DNA of 64,000 nucleotides, taken from Ciona savignyi (Eukaryota > Chordata > Ascidiacea > Phlebobranchia > Cionidae). Each line of letters opens with the position of its first letter. The first letter of the stretch is position 1. Shown here piece by piece: positions 14,601 to 25,300 of the stretch. The stretch is taken from the NCBI GenBank assembly GCA_000149265.1, contig CH002032.1:13127-77126 (forward strand), written 5' to 3'. The notes below the pieces were generated by a model. The model had not been told where the DNA came from and searched no databases. It saw only the letters and a list, made by a program, of their open reading frames with translations. The position numbers were made by a program, and so were the translations under genes.

Positions 14601-16561
14601 GAATCCGTTACAAGTGTACAACAACCTCAAAGGAAAGATAACAGGCGAAGGGCAAGATTCGACGAGATACGCTTATATAGCAACATTGCTCAATTTTATT
14701 AAGTTCTACAAAGTTCATGAATATCGCTTAGTTGATCCGAGAAAGATTGAGTTATTATACATGGAAGCTAAAGATTGGGAGGCGCGACAAAAAAAAATAA
14801 AAAAGAAGCGAGAGTTTATTGTAAAGGAGAAGTCTAGAAAAAAAATTGCGGGCATACAGAATGCTTACGAAGCAATACTTATTTATGAAAATTCAAAAGA
14901 ATGCAGAAGAGTAAGAAGTTTGGTAAATAAATCAAAAGTCAACAAAAAGGATCTTGAACTGCTTTATGCCAACTTGTTCTGTCGCATTATTTGCAAACTA
15001 GGCTGTCGACCAAGTGTCTTTACTGGTATGACAATATCAGAACTTGAACAGCATGAAAAAACAGCAGAGAACAATTATTCTATTTTAGTTAAAAAACAAA
15101 AGGATGTTCAACCGGCATGTCTGGTAGTAAATGAAATAGAGTTTAAAGATATTAAAAAGATTTCGAAAGTGGCGTGGCAATACACAAAGCAAGATCCTTC
15201 GGTAGAAAGTGTAGTATTTCCATCGCTGGCACAGAATGGGTGTTCTGTGAGCAGTGCCGAATTCAGCCGGGTTTTTAAACTTGCATCAAAGGTGGTGTTT
15301 AACCACACTTCGTTAAATGCTACAGATATACGCAAGATTATTCAGACTTTAGTGCGAGATGAGCCTTTGAATGTTCAAGTTGCTGTTGCAAAAGCTTCTG
15401 GGCATTCTGTTCAAGTTGCTGATCAGGTGTACAATGTGAGCCATCCTCATGAATCCGTAGAAAAAGCGAGGAAACTATTGGGGCAAAGGGCAGTCGATAA
15501 GGGTTGGTTTTATTATTTTTTCATTCTTTTTCTTGTCTAACAGATTTACCCCAGGGGTCATCCCGAAATTCTATTTCAAACAGTATGGAATTATGGGTTG
15601 TCATGCTATGCACGGATACAGTTTTTCTGGGGTGGTTAATACAAGCCTGAACACTTTGGTTTTGTATTAATTTGTATTTTCTCAGTTTCAGCTGCGAAAA
15701 CCTACCAGCATCTTGAGGAGAGTGAAGATCTTGCTGTATCGGACAGACCACTTTCATTGATCGGTAAAACAATTAATAAAAGTATGTCCTTTTGTTTACA
15801 ATTGTTTTTTTGAATTTCAGATAAAATTTACTTTTTCTATATCGAACTGTATTAAATAGTAGCCTATGGATGCCGTTCATAGGCTACTATTGCATAACAA
15901 TGTGTTCGACAACTTGTGTTTTTCATAGTAAATTATATTTTCTCAGCTTCGAAAACCTCTAGCCATCTTGTTGAGAAGAGTGAAGATATCACTGTAACGG
16001 ACAGACCACTTTTATTGATTGGTGACACAAACAATAAAAGTATGTTTGTCCTTTTGTAAATTTGTGTTATATTCCTTATTCTTACTTGTAGTAAAATAAG
16101 CTATTGCTAAATTTGTATCGTTATGTCTGCAGGTGAATTCATTCGTGTTAGATTTGAAGATGACGGAGAGTTCTTAATAGTATACAGAACAAAAGATGTG
16201 AAGCTTACAGATTCCAGAAAAGGAGTCCGTAGCTTCAATGAAATCAAAATTGGAGACAAATGTAAGGCACGTTGGCCTGGTGACAGAAAATTTTATGTTG
16301 CCTCAAGGGTCGATATGAAAGAAGGTATATATTACGTAAATTAAATTTTCTTTTATATTTAAAAACACTAAACTTCAACATGTTATTCAATGTCGGACTG
16401 ACCTACAATTTAGTAATCCTATCTTAATACTGATCATAATTCTGCTATCAGGTTCTTCTAACTTGGAAGGTCAATCTGACTCAGAGATTCCAAAATCACC
16501 AGTAAACTCACCTAAAAAACTTCGAAAATTGGTCTGCAAAAGTGAGTGTAGTGGTTCATAA
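6364..16561 (+). CDS. Mosaic gene: serine-rich exon cassettes, zinc fingers, tyrosine recombinase-like domain, Tudor-like domain
   Basis: Proposed exons: 6364-6404 (ATG), 6998-7042, 7293-7349, 8543-8587, 9410-9499, 9731-9787, 10227-10316, 10595-10653, 11099-11188, 11464-11520, 11823-11912, 12182-12238, 12718-12750, 12964-13008, 13507-13550, 14172-15502, 15692-15781, 15947-16039, 16133-16324, 16452-16541. Exons up to 13008 nearly all start and end in phase 2, so they can be skipped without losing frame. The N-terminal part is rich in Ser, Asp, Glu and basic residues and looks disordered. The large exon carries zinc fingers and a tyrosine-recombinase fold and is followed by a duplicated small exon, a Tudor-like exon and a basic Ser/Pro exon. 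Two breaks need explaining: exon 10595-10653 is 59 nt where its sisters are 57, and the large exon has a one-base frame shift near 14566. The 3' end is uncertain: the last exon either splices at 16542 or reads through to TAA at 16559-16561. Likely nuclear DNA or chromatin binding (inference). About 2.7 kb would be coding if all exons are used. Confidence 0.72.
8647..8720. repeat. (AT)n microsatellite
   Basis: Long TATATA run with short interruptions, in an intron of the recombinase-like gene. Confidence 0.95.
8812..9380. mobile_element. Non-autonomous hAT-type DNA transposon
   Basis: The element begins CAGGGGTCGGCAACC and ends with its reverse complement GGTTGCCGACCCCTG. It is flanked on both sides by the exact 8-bp direct repeat GTTTAGAA (8804-8811 and 9381-9388). 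Eight-base target duplications and CAGGGGTC-type termini are hallmarks of hAT elements. GGCCCG-rich subterminal sequence lies at both ends. At 569 bp with no transposase frame it is a passive element. It lies in the intron just before the first A-type cassette exon. Confidence 0.93.
9410..12238 (+). repeat. Four-fold tandem duplication of a two-exon cassette (A + B exons)
   Basis: A exons (9410, 10227, 11099 and 11823, 90 nt each) encode variants of a Ser-rich peptide beginning R(S/A)(N/T)NCAIFIS and ending EPSSSR or KPSSSR. B exons (9731, 10595, 11464 and 12182) encode KYDGGHRLWKRKRHDSS-like basic peptides. Intron sequence between them is also repeated almost unchanged, so whole genomic units were duplicated recently. 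The fourth unit has a more divergent intron and B exon (RRFDDSSS). A and B exons are phase-symmetric (enter and leave in phase 2), which allows alternative inclusion. B exon 2 has a 2-nt insertion that breaks the frame. Confidence 0.85.
14172..15502 (+). CDS. Large exon: zinc fingers plus Crypton-like tyrosine recombinase domain
   Basis: The exon starts after TTTTTGCAG and ends before GTTGGT. First come two short C2H2-like fingers, CHIC...HHRKYH and CPWC...HAERVH, each C-x2-C-x9-H-type. A helical core-binding region follows, then a catalytic-type domain: GCRPSV supplies the first Arg (codon 15007-15009), a KKQK turn fits the hairpin Lys, TDIRK the second Arg (15331-15333), GHS the box-III His (15403-15405), and a Tyr follows nine residues later (15430-15432), the usual spacing of the nucleophile. 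The box-II His position is Thr, so activity is uncertain. The finger half reads in frame to TGA at 14567-14569, while the recombinase half is one frame back, so a single base appears to be missing around 14540-14566. The layout matches uncharacterised animal zinc-finger/recombinase proteins related to Crypton transposons. Domestication is an inference. Confidence 0.75.
15692..16039 (+). CDS. Tandemly duplicated small exon pair downstream of the recombinase domain
   Basis: Exons 15692-15781 and 15947-16039 both begin after a TTTTCTCAG- or TTTCAG-type acceptor and end AAAA|GTATG. They encode similar peptides: HLEESEDLAVSDRPLSLIG in the first, HLVEKSEDITVTDRPLLLIG in the second. Both keep the same phase (enter with 2 nt, leave with 1 nt), so both can be included. 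The intron between them includes a short inverted repeat around TAGTAGCCTATG. No known domain was recognised. Confidence 0.75.
16133..16324 (+). CDS. Tudor/SH3-like barrel exon
   Basis: The exon enters after CTGCAG and leaves at GAAG|GTATAT. It encodes about 63 residues beginning EFIRVRFEDDGEFLIVY and containing IKIGDKCKARWPGDRKFY. Two beta-rich halves, with the GDKCKARW...FYVASR pattern, resemble Tudor- or Agenet-like barrels that follow DNA-binding modules in some chromatin proteins. The fold assignment rests on pattern only. It is in frame with the exons on both sides. Confidence 0.6.
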
Positions 16562-16905
16562 ATTTGTGTAATGGTTTCAGAAATTTTTTTTTGTTTACTA
16601 CAACCATCTATTTTTGTGGAACCTTTTAATGACTGCATTGTACATTAGAAATGTGCCTGATTTTAAACTGAAAGCGTTTTAAATTAAGATAAACATACTT
16701 GTTATACCCAGATTCCATCCTTTTTGGTTCTCATACACCGTAGATGGAATCTGCAATTCTCCAATCTGACAGATGTTTTTGCTTGAGACATGTGAGCTGT
16801 GACGGATATTAGAGGGAGAACGAGAAGAGTACAGCTCTCTTGTTGATGATGTTTTCTTGTTCAAAAGAACCCTTCAATTATATTTTTGCAAAATAATTTA
16901 ATTTT

Positions 16906-17470
16906 TGTAACCATACGTCTCAGTTTTTCTTTAAATTTGGTATGGACATAGATTTGTATATAAAACTAAATAACCCCAAGTTTTACTTTTCTATCTTATG
17001 TAGTTTTTAAGTTATAGCTCATCACTAGGTAGCTTTTTACACATTATCACACATTGTAGTTTTTTACCAAATTATACATTAACTTTGTCTGTGTTTAAAG
17101 GAACTCACTGAAATTTTATAGGATTATTTTGGGATATACTTTTTTTATTCAAAGTTGAAGTTTTTAGATCAAAATTCTTACAATCAACTTCAAGCCAATT
17201 AAAGTGTTACTTTCATATTATTTTATTGTAAAACTAATATTTGGTTTCTACTACTTAAAATACAATTCTACCAAATTTCAAACAGTTTCTTTAATCAACG
17301 AAAAAGTATTGCACTCACTTGTAAAAAGCCACCTAGTGATATAATTTTTAACCAGCTATAACTAGAAAAAACTACTTAAAATAGACAAATGAAACTTCAG
17401 CATTCTTGAGTTGATTATATTAATCTATGTTCATGCCAAATTTGAACGAAATCTGAGAAGTAACGTTACA
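16906..17470. repeat. Long imperfect inverted repeat (foldback or MITE-like element)
   Basis: The left arm (about 16906-17050) and the reverse complement of the right arm (about 17320-17470) share TTAAATTTGGTATGGACATAG-like, TTAAGTTATAGCT-like and ATCACTAGGTAGCTTTTTACA-like blocks in the same order. The arms are about 145 bp with scattered mismatches around a central AT-rich loop of about 270 bp. No coding frame. It lies just after the recombinase-like gene and could form a strong hairpin in RNA. No clear target duplication was identified. Confidence 0.7.
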
Positions 17471-17700
17471 CACCCGGTATAAATATAATGGAATGACCCA
17501 AAAGTTTTGTGTGCATTTTTGACATCGTTTCCAATTGCTTCTTAACATTTTAGAATTTTTAATCGTGAACAGTGCATTTTAGTTGGGAATTATTAGCTAC
17601 CGATCAAGAATGTGTCGCTGGTAAAATTGTGACACTATGTCTGCTGCTGCTTGAAATACTTTAAGGGGAATTGTATAAATTGTAAGGGGATTTATGAATC

Positions 17701-17920
17701 AGTGTAGTACCACTACACAAGCTGTGGAGTAGACATTTATGCTTTTATTCTGTTAATATGGATGTTTTCTTTGATTATTTATTTGTAAATTGTATTGCAA
17801 GTGTAGTACTGCTCTAGCAGTTGAGTATTTCTTTGCTGAAATTTTCCTTATTTTGATTACTTGTAATGTGAGTGTAGTACTACTCTGCACTAGCAGTCGA
17901 GTTTCGTTCAATCTTGAAAA
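17701..17920. repeat. Imperfect tandem repeat with GTGTAGTACTRCTCT motif
   Basis: GTGTAGTACCACTACAC (near 17702), GTGTAGTACTGCTCTAGCAGT (near 17800) and GTGTAGTACTACTCTGCAC (near 17871) recur with steps of roughly 70-100 bp and similar flanks ending in GCAGTTGAGT or GCAGTCGAGT. No gene is seen from 17471 to 18250. Confidence 0.5.
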
Positions 17921-18261
17921 TACACTAATAATCGTTGTGGTTATTTTCAATTGACATAACTGAACTTGTAAAGGTACCAACTAATAAGTTCATTAAGCAT
18001 CAGCACCAATTAACTAATAGCAAACATTCCTAAGTACTCAAACTGAATTGTTCAGTTTTGTTGTTTCTGGCATATCGTTTATTTTTTTTTGCACAATTTT
18101 TGTAAGATGTAGATCTCTAGCACCATCTCCCGGTTGCATTTTTTAAATAGGATTTAGAGTCAAAAATTTTGCCTTTATTATGAAGGCAAAAGAGTTTATC
18201 AAAAAAAAAAATTAGGAAGCAAAAAATTAAAGGTGTGATTTGAATTTTTGCCTCTGAACAT

Positions 18262-18316
18262 AATATAGGGAAATCGTCAGATCACCTCGCGCCCACCGTC
18301 AGGTTACCAGAGCTAA
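18262..18316 (-). mobile_element. SINE-B 3'-part fragment at duplication edge
   Basis: GAAATCGTCAGATCACCTCG and the following CCCACCGTCAGGTTACC are the reverse complement of the conserved core of the tRNA-like SINE at 29258-29542. The paralogous fragment is at 23408-23462. Both lie at the left limit of block similarity. Confidence 0.7.
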
Positions 18317-18699
18317 GTTGTTATAACTTGATCATTTATAAGAGTATTGTTTACCTACATACGAGTATCGTGGTGTATTTTACTACTATGTTTAAAGTCA
18401 CTAAACAATATATCACAATAGTTTTAGCAACTAACCACAAGTTCTTTTTGCTAAAGAACACAAAAAATCGCCTGTTAAACGGACTATTAGCCCTAGGAAG
18501 ATTGTACTTTATCTTGCTAAGACCTTTTGGCTTAATGTTTTATATACGATTCCACATACACCTTCTGAATTTCACGCATTTGATTTTTTAGGTAAATGTT
18601 TTTATTATTTAATCCCCGATAGGACGGCTATTTCATCCAAACCTAGTCGAATTAAATATATGAAGATCAGACATGCAATCTTTGTTAACGCTAACATCA

Positions 18700-18910
18700 G
18701 CACCGGCAACACTTAAAGAAGGGGAAAAAAGGAAAGGTGGTTAAATCTTATTAAAAACTAATACCCGGTCCTAAACACTAAACTTAAGTTTACAAGTAAT
18801 ATTAACTCTATCTAAACCCGGTCCCAAACACCCTGGCCCACTAATATAGATTTTAGTTAGCAGTTTTCCTAACCACCCTTTTCCCCACCTTTTAATTTGC
18901 CCCGAGATTA
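18700..18910. mobile_element. MITE-like element, left-block copy
   Basis: The ends are related inverted sequences: TTAAAGAAGGGGAAAAAAGG on one side and CCACCCTTTTCCCCACCTTT on the other. The interior repeats CCTAAACACTAAACTTAAG and CCCAAACACCCTGGCCCAC. The copy at about 24297-24510 is its duplicate. Similar AAGAGGGAAAA...TTAGTTAGCAGTTTTCC sequence occurs elsewhere in the window, which suggests a dispersed family. Confidence 0.5.
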
Positions 18911-18989
18911 TTACTCGATATTCGGATACATTGTTTCTCCTATATCCTTATATAATATATAGCTTAATATTCATAAAGCTTGGACTTAC

Positions 18990-19943
18990 CGCCCAGCAAC
19001 GAAGGAGTAACCACGAAGAGAGTCAAAGTTTTTTAAAACGATGACGTCATTATCCACATAGATTCCACCATGTTCTAAAAGTTTTGTAAATCGAATAATA
19101 TCGGTGCGAGTATCAGGTACAGATATCTGGAAAAATATTCGACAATTTTTTAATTTCGAAACAATTAAAAAACGGCACCACATGTCTCTTATTATTTTAC
19201 GTGTGCGTATTCTAACATTTAAAACAATGTTTGTAAAAACTGTATAGGATAGGATATTCAAATTTAGAATGGTAAGCACGAAAGCTATCAATTTACTTAC
19301 ATGCACTCCTTTTATGTATTCCGGGTCCTTAACTTTAACCCAATTGAGGCATGGGATTTCTTTCATTGCTCTATCTACGAACTTTCCTGAAATTTGAACC
19401 AATTTTAGAGATAGAATATTTCGATTAGACTTATATTCTTCAATATTTTTTTATATCATTTGTTGGAAGAAATTGTCCGACAGGCGACGTTCACTTACCA
19501 GTCGGTATTGTTGTGGAATAGTAGATATATATGTTCTCTGGCTGCTGTACACTTGCCATTGATCTAACTGTTAGGAACACAAGTGAGTCGAAGGAGATGT
19601 CTCCAATTCTTACCAGATGAATAATGTTTGGAACGCGATGTTTTTTTCCATTTTCGTCAAACTCTCGTTTCTTAGCGAATTTTCCACATTTAACCGAAAG
19701 CACAGGTAGGGTCTCGCATATGGTGTGGTTTTGTGCGTTTTTCGGCTTTTTGCATCCACTCTTGATGTGCAGCTCAACTGCCTCATTCTGGATAGCTTCA
19801 CTTAGCGAAACATCAACTTTTGTGCGGTATATATAGTTTCCCCAAGTCGGGTTTATTGTGTTACCACTCCATAATGTTAACAGACAAATACTAAATAGGA
19901 TAACGGAAAGGAATATACTAATTCTATAGCGACCCAACATCAT
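18990..19943 (-). pseudogene. Truncated duplicate of the DXD glycosyltransferase gene (exons 1-3 only)
   Basis: Exon 1 (19499-19943) encodes a type II membrane anchor beginning MMLGRYRISIFLSVILF. Exon 2 (19301-19386) and exon 3 (18990-19126) follow with correct phases and GT-AG sites, ending with GGIYVDNDVIVLK and SFVAGR. There are no stops or frameshifts. However, no copy of exons 4 and 5 exists between 18989 and the recombinase-like gene, so about half of the protein, including the rest of the catalytic domain, is missing. It may still be transcribed, giving a short product or a chimeric transcript. Compared with the full gene it has conservative differences such as YRTKVDVS for YRTEIDVS. 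A non-functional copy is the simplest reading. Confidence 0.8.
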
Positions 19944-20748
19944 ATCTGAAAATGTACTTTCACGCTTAAAATGTTAAACAAGTTCTATTCTCGCTTACCA
20001 GAAGCATATATATTTAGAAAATACAACAAGAAATGCACCTGACTTTTGCGTAATTTAACAGGAAAAGAATGATTTATTTGATATGTTGTATTGAATTTAT
20101 TTCCCTCATCTTAGTATCACACAACCAGCATATTATATTAATTTCGTTTGTAGTTTACAGGCAAAAACTATGTTTTTTCAGTTGTACACGTGGATTAAAA
20201 CTAATGCTTCAACGAGTTATTAAAACTTCTATATTTCACAAGAACTGCTGGGTATGTGATATTAAGAAGAAAAACTTTGAAAAATAAAAGAACGCCACTC
20301 TTGTCCCCGGTAACTTGACAGCGCAATATTTTAAGTGGTACCATTTAAGAGCGCATCTGTTTGGGTATTGAATCAATACTTCTTCTCAATAAATATTTTA
20401 CCGTCGAACCTTATCTCTTTATACGTCATTGGTGTGTGCATAAATACCGCAACTTTCGCACACATGTCTCTTACTGTCGTATATGTCTCTAACTTCATCT
20501 AACTGTTCTGCATAATCCCACCAAACAAACCCACCACTGCAAAGACCATATAATACGATATATGATTGTTTTGTCATTCCCAGCACATCCGCAATTTTGG
20601 ATGATTCTTATACAATCCATGATTATCTCACATATATTGTTTCGCACCATAGTCCACATAATCATTTACCAATTATAGAGAGACTATTCTTTGAAGTTTA
20701 TTGAAATTATGCGTAGTTTTGTCCTTTTTCTGGTTTAAATAAGAAGGG

Positions 20749-21585
20749 TATGGCGTCATGTGATATACATGAATAGTTTTGTGTGATCAACCGTATAAAC
20801 TATGACGTGTTGCCTTTTTCCAACGTTTACTGTGCCGTTCGTTTCTCTTTCTTATTAACTTTAGATCGCCGACAAGTAAACAACTTTTGTGTTTAGCTCC
20901 GAGTGTTTTGTACCAGTTGCCGGCGCCACAGATTGGTGACCCCGAGACACAGAAACGATATTTCTGTGTAGCAGCAATACTTACTGTACCCAACAAAAGG
21001 ACGCTCAGTTCATTCTCGAGCCCGCCGTTTGTCACCTGAGAAACTTATGCTGGCAAAGCGAGAATTTCGGAATATGCAAGAACTCGAAATCATTCAACGT
21101 TCTTTAAGCCCCTGGGCATCACCCTTGCACATGGTACCCAAAGCATCTGGACGCTGGCAACCCTGTGGTGACTACCGCCGAGTTAACGCAGCAACCGATC
21201 CAGATAGGTGCCAGTCAAAACTTCCTTGTCCGGGATTCCGACGCAGCGTGTGGACCACCGGCAGAAGGTGCACACTTGGTAGTAAACCAGCGCACTTTGA
21301 CCTTACACAACCTGTTCAGGTAGCAATACAGCGGAAAAGGGGACAACCTGCACGAACTGTTACAATTTATTCGTCATGAACATTCTCCAGTTCTAGGGGG
21401 GGCCTATGGCGTCATGTGATATACATGAATAGTTTTGTGTGATCAACCGTATAAACTATGACGTGTTGCCTTTTTCCAACGTTTACTGTGCCGTTCGTTT
21501 CTCTTTCTTATTAACTTTAGATCGCCGACAAATAAACAACTTTTGTGTTTAGCTCCGAGTGTTTTGTACCAGTTGCCGGCGCCAC
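20749..21585 (+). mobile_element. Deleted Ty3/gypsy-type LTR retrotransposon (TRIM-like)
   Basis: Two 181-bp direct repeats (20749-20929 and 21405-21585) are nearly identical, start TATGGCGTCATG and end GGCGCCAC. The element is flanked by the 5-bp target duplication AAGGG. A primer-binding-like TTGGTGACCCCGA follows the left LTR and a G-rich polypurine tract (CTAGGGGGGG) precedes the right LTR. The 475-bp interior retains only the start of a reverse transcriptase (about 21011-21208) with the SPWASPLHMVPK and CGDYRR blocks. Gag, protease, the RT catalytic block, RNase H and integrase are gone. It cannot move on its own. The paralogous site near 26455-26470 lacks it. Confidence 0.92.
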
Positions 21586-22395
21586 AAGGGGATATATAGT
21601 TTTTTTGCAATAAGTCTTGCAATGTGTAAATGTATGCAAAACTCCAAAAGGCCAAAGTGTAAATATTGTCTCCGATAATTATACTGTTTCATGCCGAAAA
21701 AAGGTTTATAATATATCAATGATTTAACGAGTGTGTGCACATTAGCTGTCTGCTTTACTGGTTATCCAACTAAATATTGTGTAAATTTGTAAGGTCTGTT
21801 ATAGTTTTTAGCAAAATTAGAAAATCAAACGGCTGCGTTTCGCCACAAAGGCTTATGTTAATATATTATTACTTATATTTGTATTTCACAACTATGGCCA
21901 TACTACTATAGTCTCTATGCCTTAATTTTAAGCTGAATGTATTTGTACAAACCCCATTAACAGCAGTGTATTATTTATAATATTTGAATTTTCGTAACTG
22001 TGTAAAAAAAATATTACATTTATGCCCCTGAATGTATATTACGCAGACAAGTTATGAAACTGCAAAATAGGCAATCAAGTCTCCGAAATTTTGCACTGTT
22101 AAAGTTCTGACCGAAATGTCCGTTTTTTTTTTCCGATAATCACAACGACGACACAATTAACAAGCTTATCACCTTTATATCCTTCTTTATATGAAACTTG
22201 GTCATCCAATTACATATTAGATTCTTATTTTTTTTGGTTACAAGCAGTGTAGGTATATGTGTACCTGCACGACTTTTAACACTAATGTAAGATAAAATCA
22301 ACAGGATAGATATTTAAATTGCGTCTTGTAAGCATGTATTTATCATAAAGTATGTATTTATCATAAAGTACAAAGGTTCAGTTAACATGGACCTT
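21586..22395. other. Intergenic, right end of left duplicated block
   Basis: Similarity to 26470-26790 fades near 22080. The remainder to 22395 is AT-rich 3' flank of the minus-strand glycosyltransferase gene. A short direct repeat (TATGTATTTATCATAAAGTA-like, twice) lies at about 22333-22372. No exon was recognised. Confidence 0.5.
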
Positions 22396-25300
22396 TTACT
22401 CTTTTCCATTGTCAGGTTCAATCTTGGGCAAAGGCTTCACTTTTATCGTTGGAATTCGCTCAAAAGTCTTCTCGCCCGGTTTAAAAATCAGATCTGGCGA
22501 CCCGAAATACGCTATTCGCGCTGCAGCGCCATAACTGGTGTCTTTCCGTCTGACTTCCTCTTCCGTATCCGTGTAAACAAAGCCGAGTTTCGGATTTAGT
22601 CGCACTGCATGTCTTGGATGGATGTGCAAAACATAGTTCTTACTGAGATCATAATTGCCGGTAATAGTTGTGGCCAACCCTTCATGATAATTAAATGGTA
22701 AAGGTCGGTTTAACGAGTCCTCTTCAATATGAACATCGGGCTGCAAAGTGTAGAATATATTTATGTGCAGGGAAATGACATTTTCGTAAATTTTCTGCAG
22801 TCGTTATTGAAATAACATGTTAATTGAAACTAGTATGACTATGAATTAAATTTTGAACCGGAACCTATTTTCATTAACTTTATCAATAAACTTCCGTTAA
22901 ACATGTGATGAGAGGATGCAGTTGTATAGTCTGGTGTGACAGCTCGGTATTACATACTAATCAAATAGATCTGCTTTGCGTTTTTACTGCCTGACTTAAA
23001 TGATGCTAATATAAATTTTTAAGTAAGGCAATCTGATTCTAATTAAATAATAAGGGTAAAGTTGGTATTAAAAATTGCCGTACCGCCATGTTTTTTCGGT
23101 AAAATGCATGCAGTCCATCTTGTGCGTATGAGATGTATTTCTTACGGTCGTAATGTTCTAAGTTTTTTAAATAACTCTCTTGGTAAAACTTGGTGGCAAA
23201 TGGTGAGTGGGGTTCGACCAGCATTATACCATCATTAATGCTGGTTGCCCTCTCCCTGTAGATTTCGGATAAAAAATAATATAAAATTAACAAAATCTCT
23301 TTCAACACGTCTTTATTATTTAATGGTGTGGGCAAACGACTGTTGTTAGGATATGATATGATATCCATGTTTATCTCGTTATTGGAAAAACCAAAGGGGT
23401 TAACACACGGGAAATCGTCTGATCATCTTGCGTCCACCGTCCGGTAATCGGAGCTAAGTCAATATTACGTGATCATTTTATAAAAGTACCGTTTACCTAC
23501 AGAGGAGTAGGCCTATCGTGCTTGAGTATTTTACTACTTTATTTAAAATAACTAAACAATATATCACAATAGTTTTAGTGTTTTTTTTTTTGCTAAAAAA
23601 CACTAAAAAATGAAATTGCAGTCTTGGGTCCTCGCTTGGTGGACGGACTATTAGCCCCAGGAAGACTGTCATTAATCTTGCTCATACATTTTGGCTTAAT
23701 GGTTTAACAATTAGACTTAATCTTATTTTTAATAAATTAGTTGGGTATACAAATCCACATACACCTTTTTAATTGCACGCATTTGATATTTTTAGATATA
23801 TTTATTATTTAATCCCCGATAGGACAGATATTTTATCCAAAACTAGTCGAATTAAAAGATGGGAATTAGGCATGCAATCTTTTAAAAAATGGAAATTAGG
23901 CATGCAATCTTTTAAAAAATGGAAATTAGGCATGCAATCTTTTAAAAAATGGAAATTAGGCATGCAATCTTTTAAAAAATGGAAATTAGGCATGCAATCT
24001 TTTAAAAAATGGGAATTAGGCATGCAATCTTTTAAAAAATGGGAATTAGGCATGCAATCTTTTAAAAAATGGAAATTAGGCATGCAATCTTTTAAAAAAT
24101 GGGAATTAGGCATGCAATCTTTTAAAAAATGGGAATTAGGCATGCAATCTTTTAAAAAATGGAAATTAGGCATGCAATCTTTTAAAAAATGGGAATTAGG
24201 CATGCAATCTTTAAAAAAATGGAAATTAGGCATGCAATCTTTTAAAAAATGGGAACTAGGCATGCAATCTTTGTTAATGTCACCATTAGCAACATCAGCA
24301 CCGGGCAACACTTAAAGGAGGGAAAGAGAAAAAAAGGAAAGGTAGTTACATCTTATCAAAAACTATAAAAACTAACCGTGTCCTAAACACTAAACTTAAG
24401 TTTACAACTAATACTAACTCTATCTAGGCGCAGTCCGAAACACCCTGACCCACTAATATTAATTTTAGTTAGCAGTTTTCCTATCCACCCTCTTTTCCAC
24501 CTTTTATTTGTTCCCGTGATGACTCGATATTCGGATAAACTGTTCCTCCTATATCCTTACATAGCTTAATATTCATAAAGCTTGAACTTACCGCCCAGCA
24601 ACGAAGGAGTAAACACGAAGAGGGTCAAAGTTTTTTAAAAGGATGACGTCATTATCCACATAGATTCCACCATGTACCAAAAGTTTTGTAAATCGAATAA
24701 TATCGGTGCGAGTATCAGGTACAGATATCTGGAAAAATATTCGCAATTTTTTAAATTTGGAAACAATTAAAAAAAGCCACCACATGTTTCTCAATATTTT
24801 ACGTGTGCGTGTTGTAACATTTAAAGAATTGTATGTAAAAACTGTATAGGACAGAATATTTATGTTTTCCCCGTGAATGGAAAACCCAACAGGAGCAATC
24901 GTCAGATCATCTCGCGGCATCGTCGGGTTACCGGAGGTATTGCAGTATGCTGTGTATAATTCAAACGTTCCCTCAGCAATTTGGTAGCAACCAATAATCT
25001 GCTAGGTTCTTGCCTAAAGACTCAACCGTCTAGCTAGCGACTAGTTTCAACCCATCCAAACGCACTTATCCTACCAGACTTTACGGTCGGATCATATAAC
25101 AACGCCCAAATCAATTTACTCACATGCACTCCTTTTATGTATTCCGGGTCCTTAACTTTAACCCAATTGAGGCATGGGATTTCTTTCATTGCTTTATCTA
25201 CGAACTTCCCTGAAATTTAAACCAATTTTAGAGTTAAGATATTTCGATTACAATATTTTTCAATATTTATTATATCATTTGTTGGAAGAAATTGTCCGAC

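Larger units (their letters stand above)
18262..22080. repeat. Left copy of a duplicated block
   Basis: This stretch aligns in order with about 23404-26790: the same SINE tail fragment at the left edge, the MITE-like region, glycosyltransferase exons 3, 2 and 1 (minus strand), the 5' flank, and intergenic landmarks such as CTTGCAATGTGTAAATGTATG. The left copy carries the extra LTR element at 20749-21585. The right copy carries an extra minisatellite and an intronic SINE. The two blocks lie in the same orientation. Confidence 0.88.

Noticed and set aside
23851..24273. CRISPR-like array
   Set aside because: The whole 30-bp unit is repeated, with no unique spacers. The genome is eukaryotic.
23773..24315. 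Long repetitive frames on both strands (180 and 168 codons)
   Set aside because: A 30-bp unit without stops in one frame per strand gives open frames automatically. The sequence lies in an intron of a well-supported gene.
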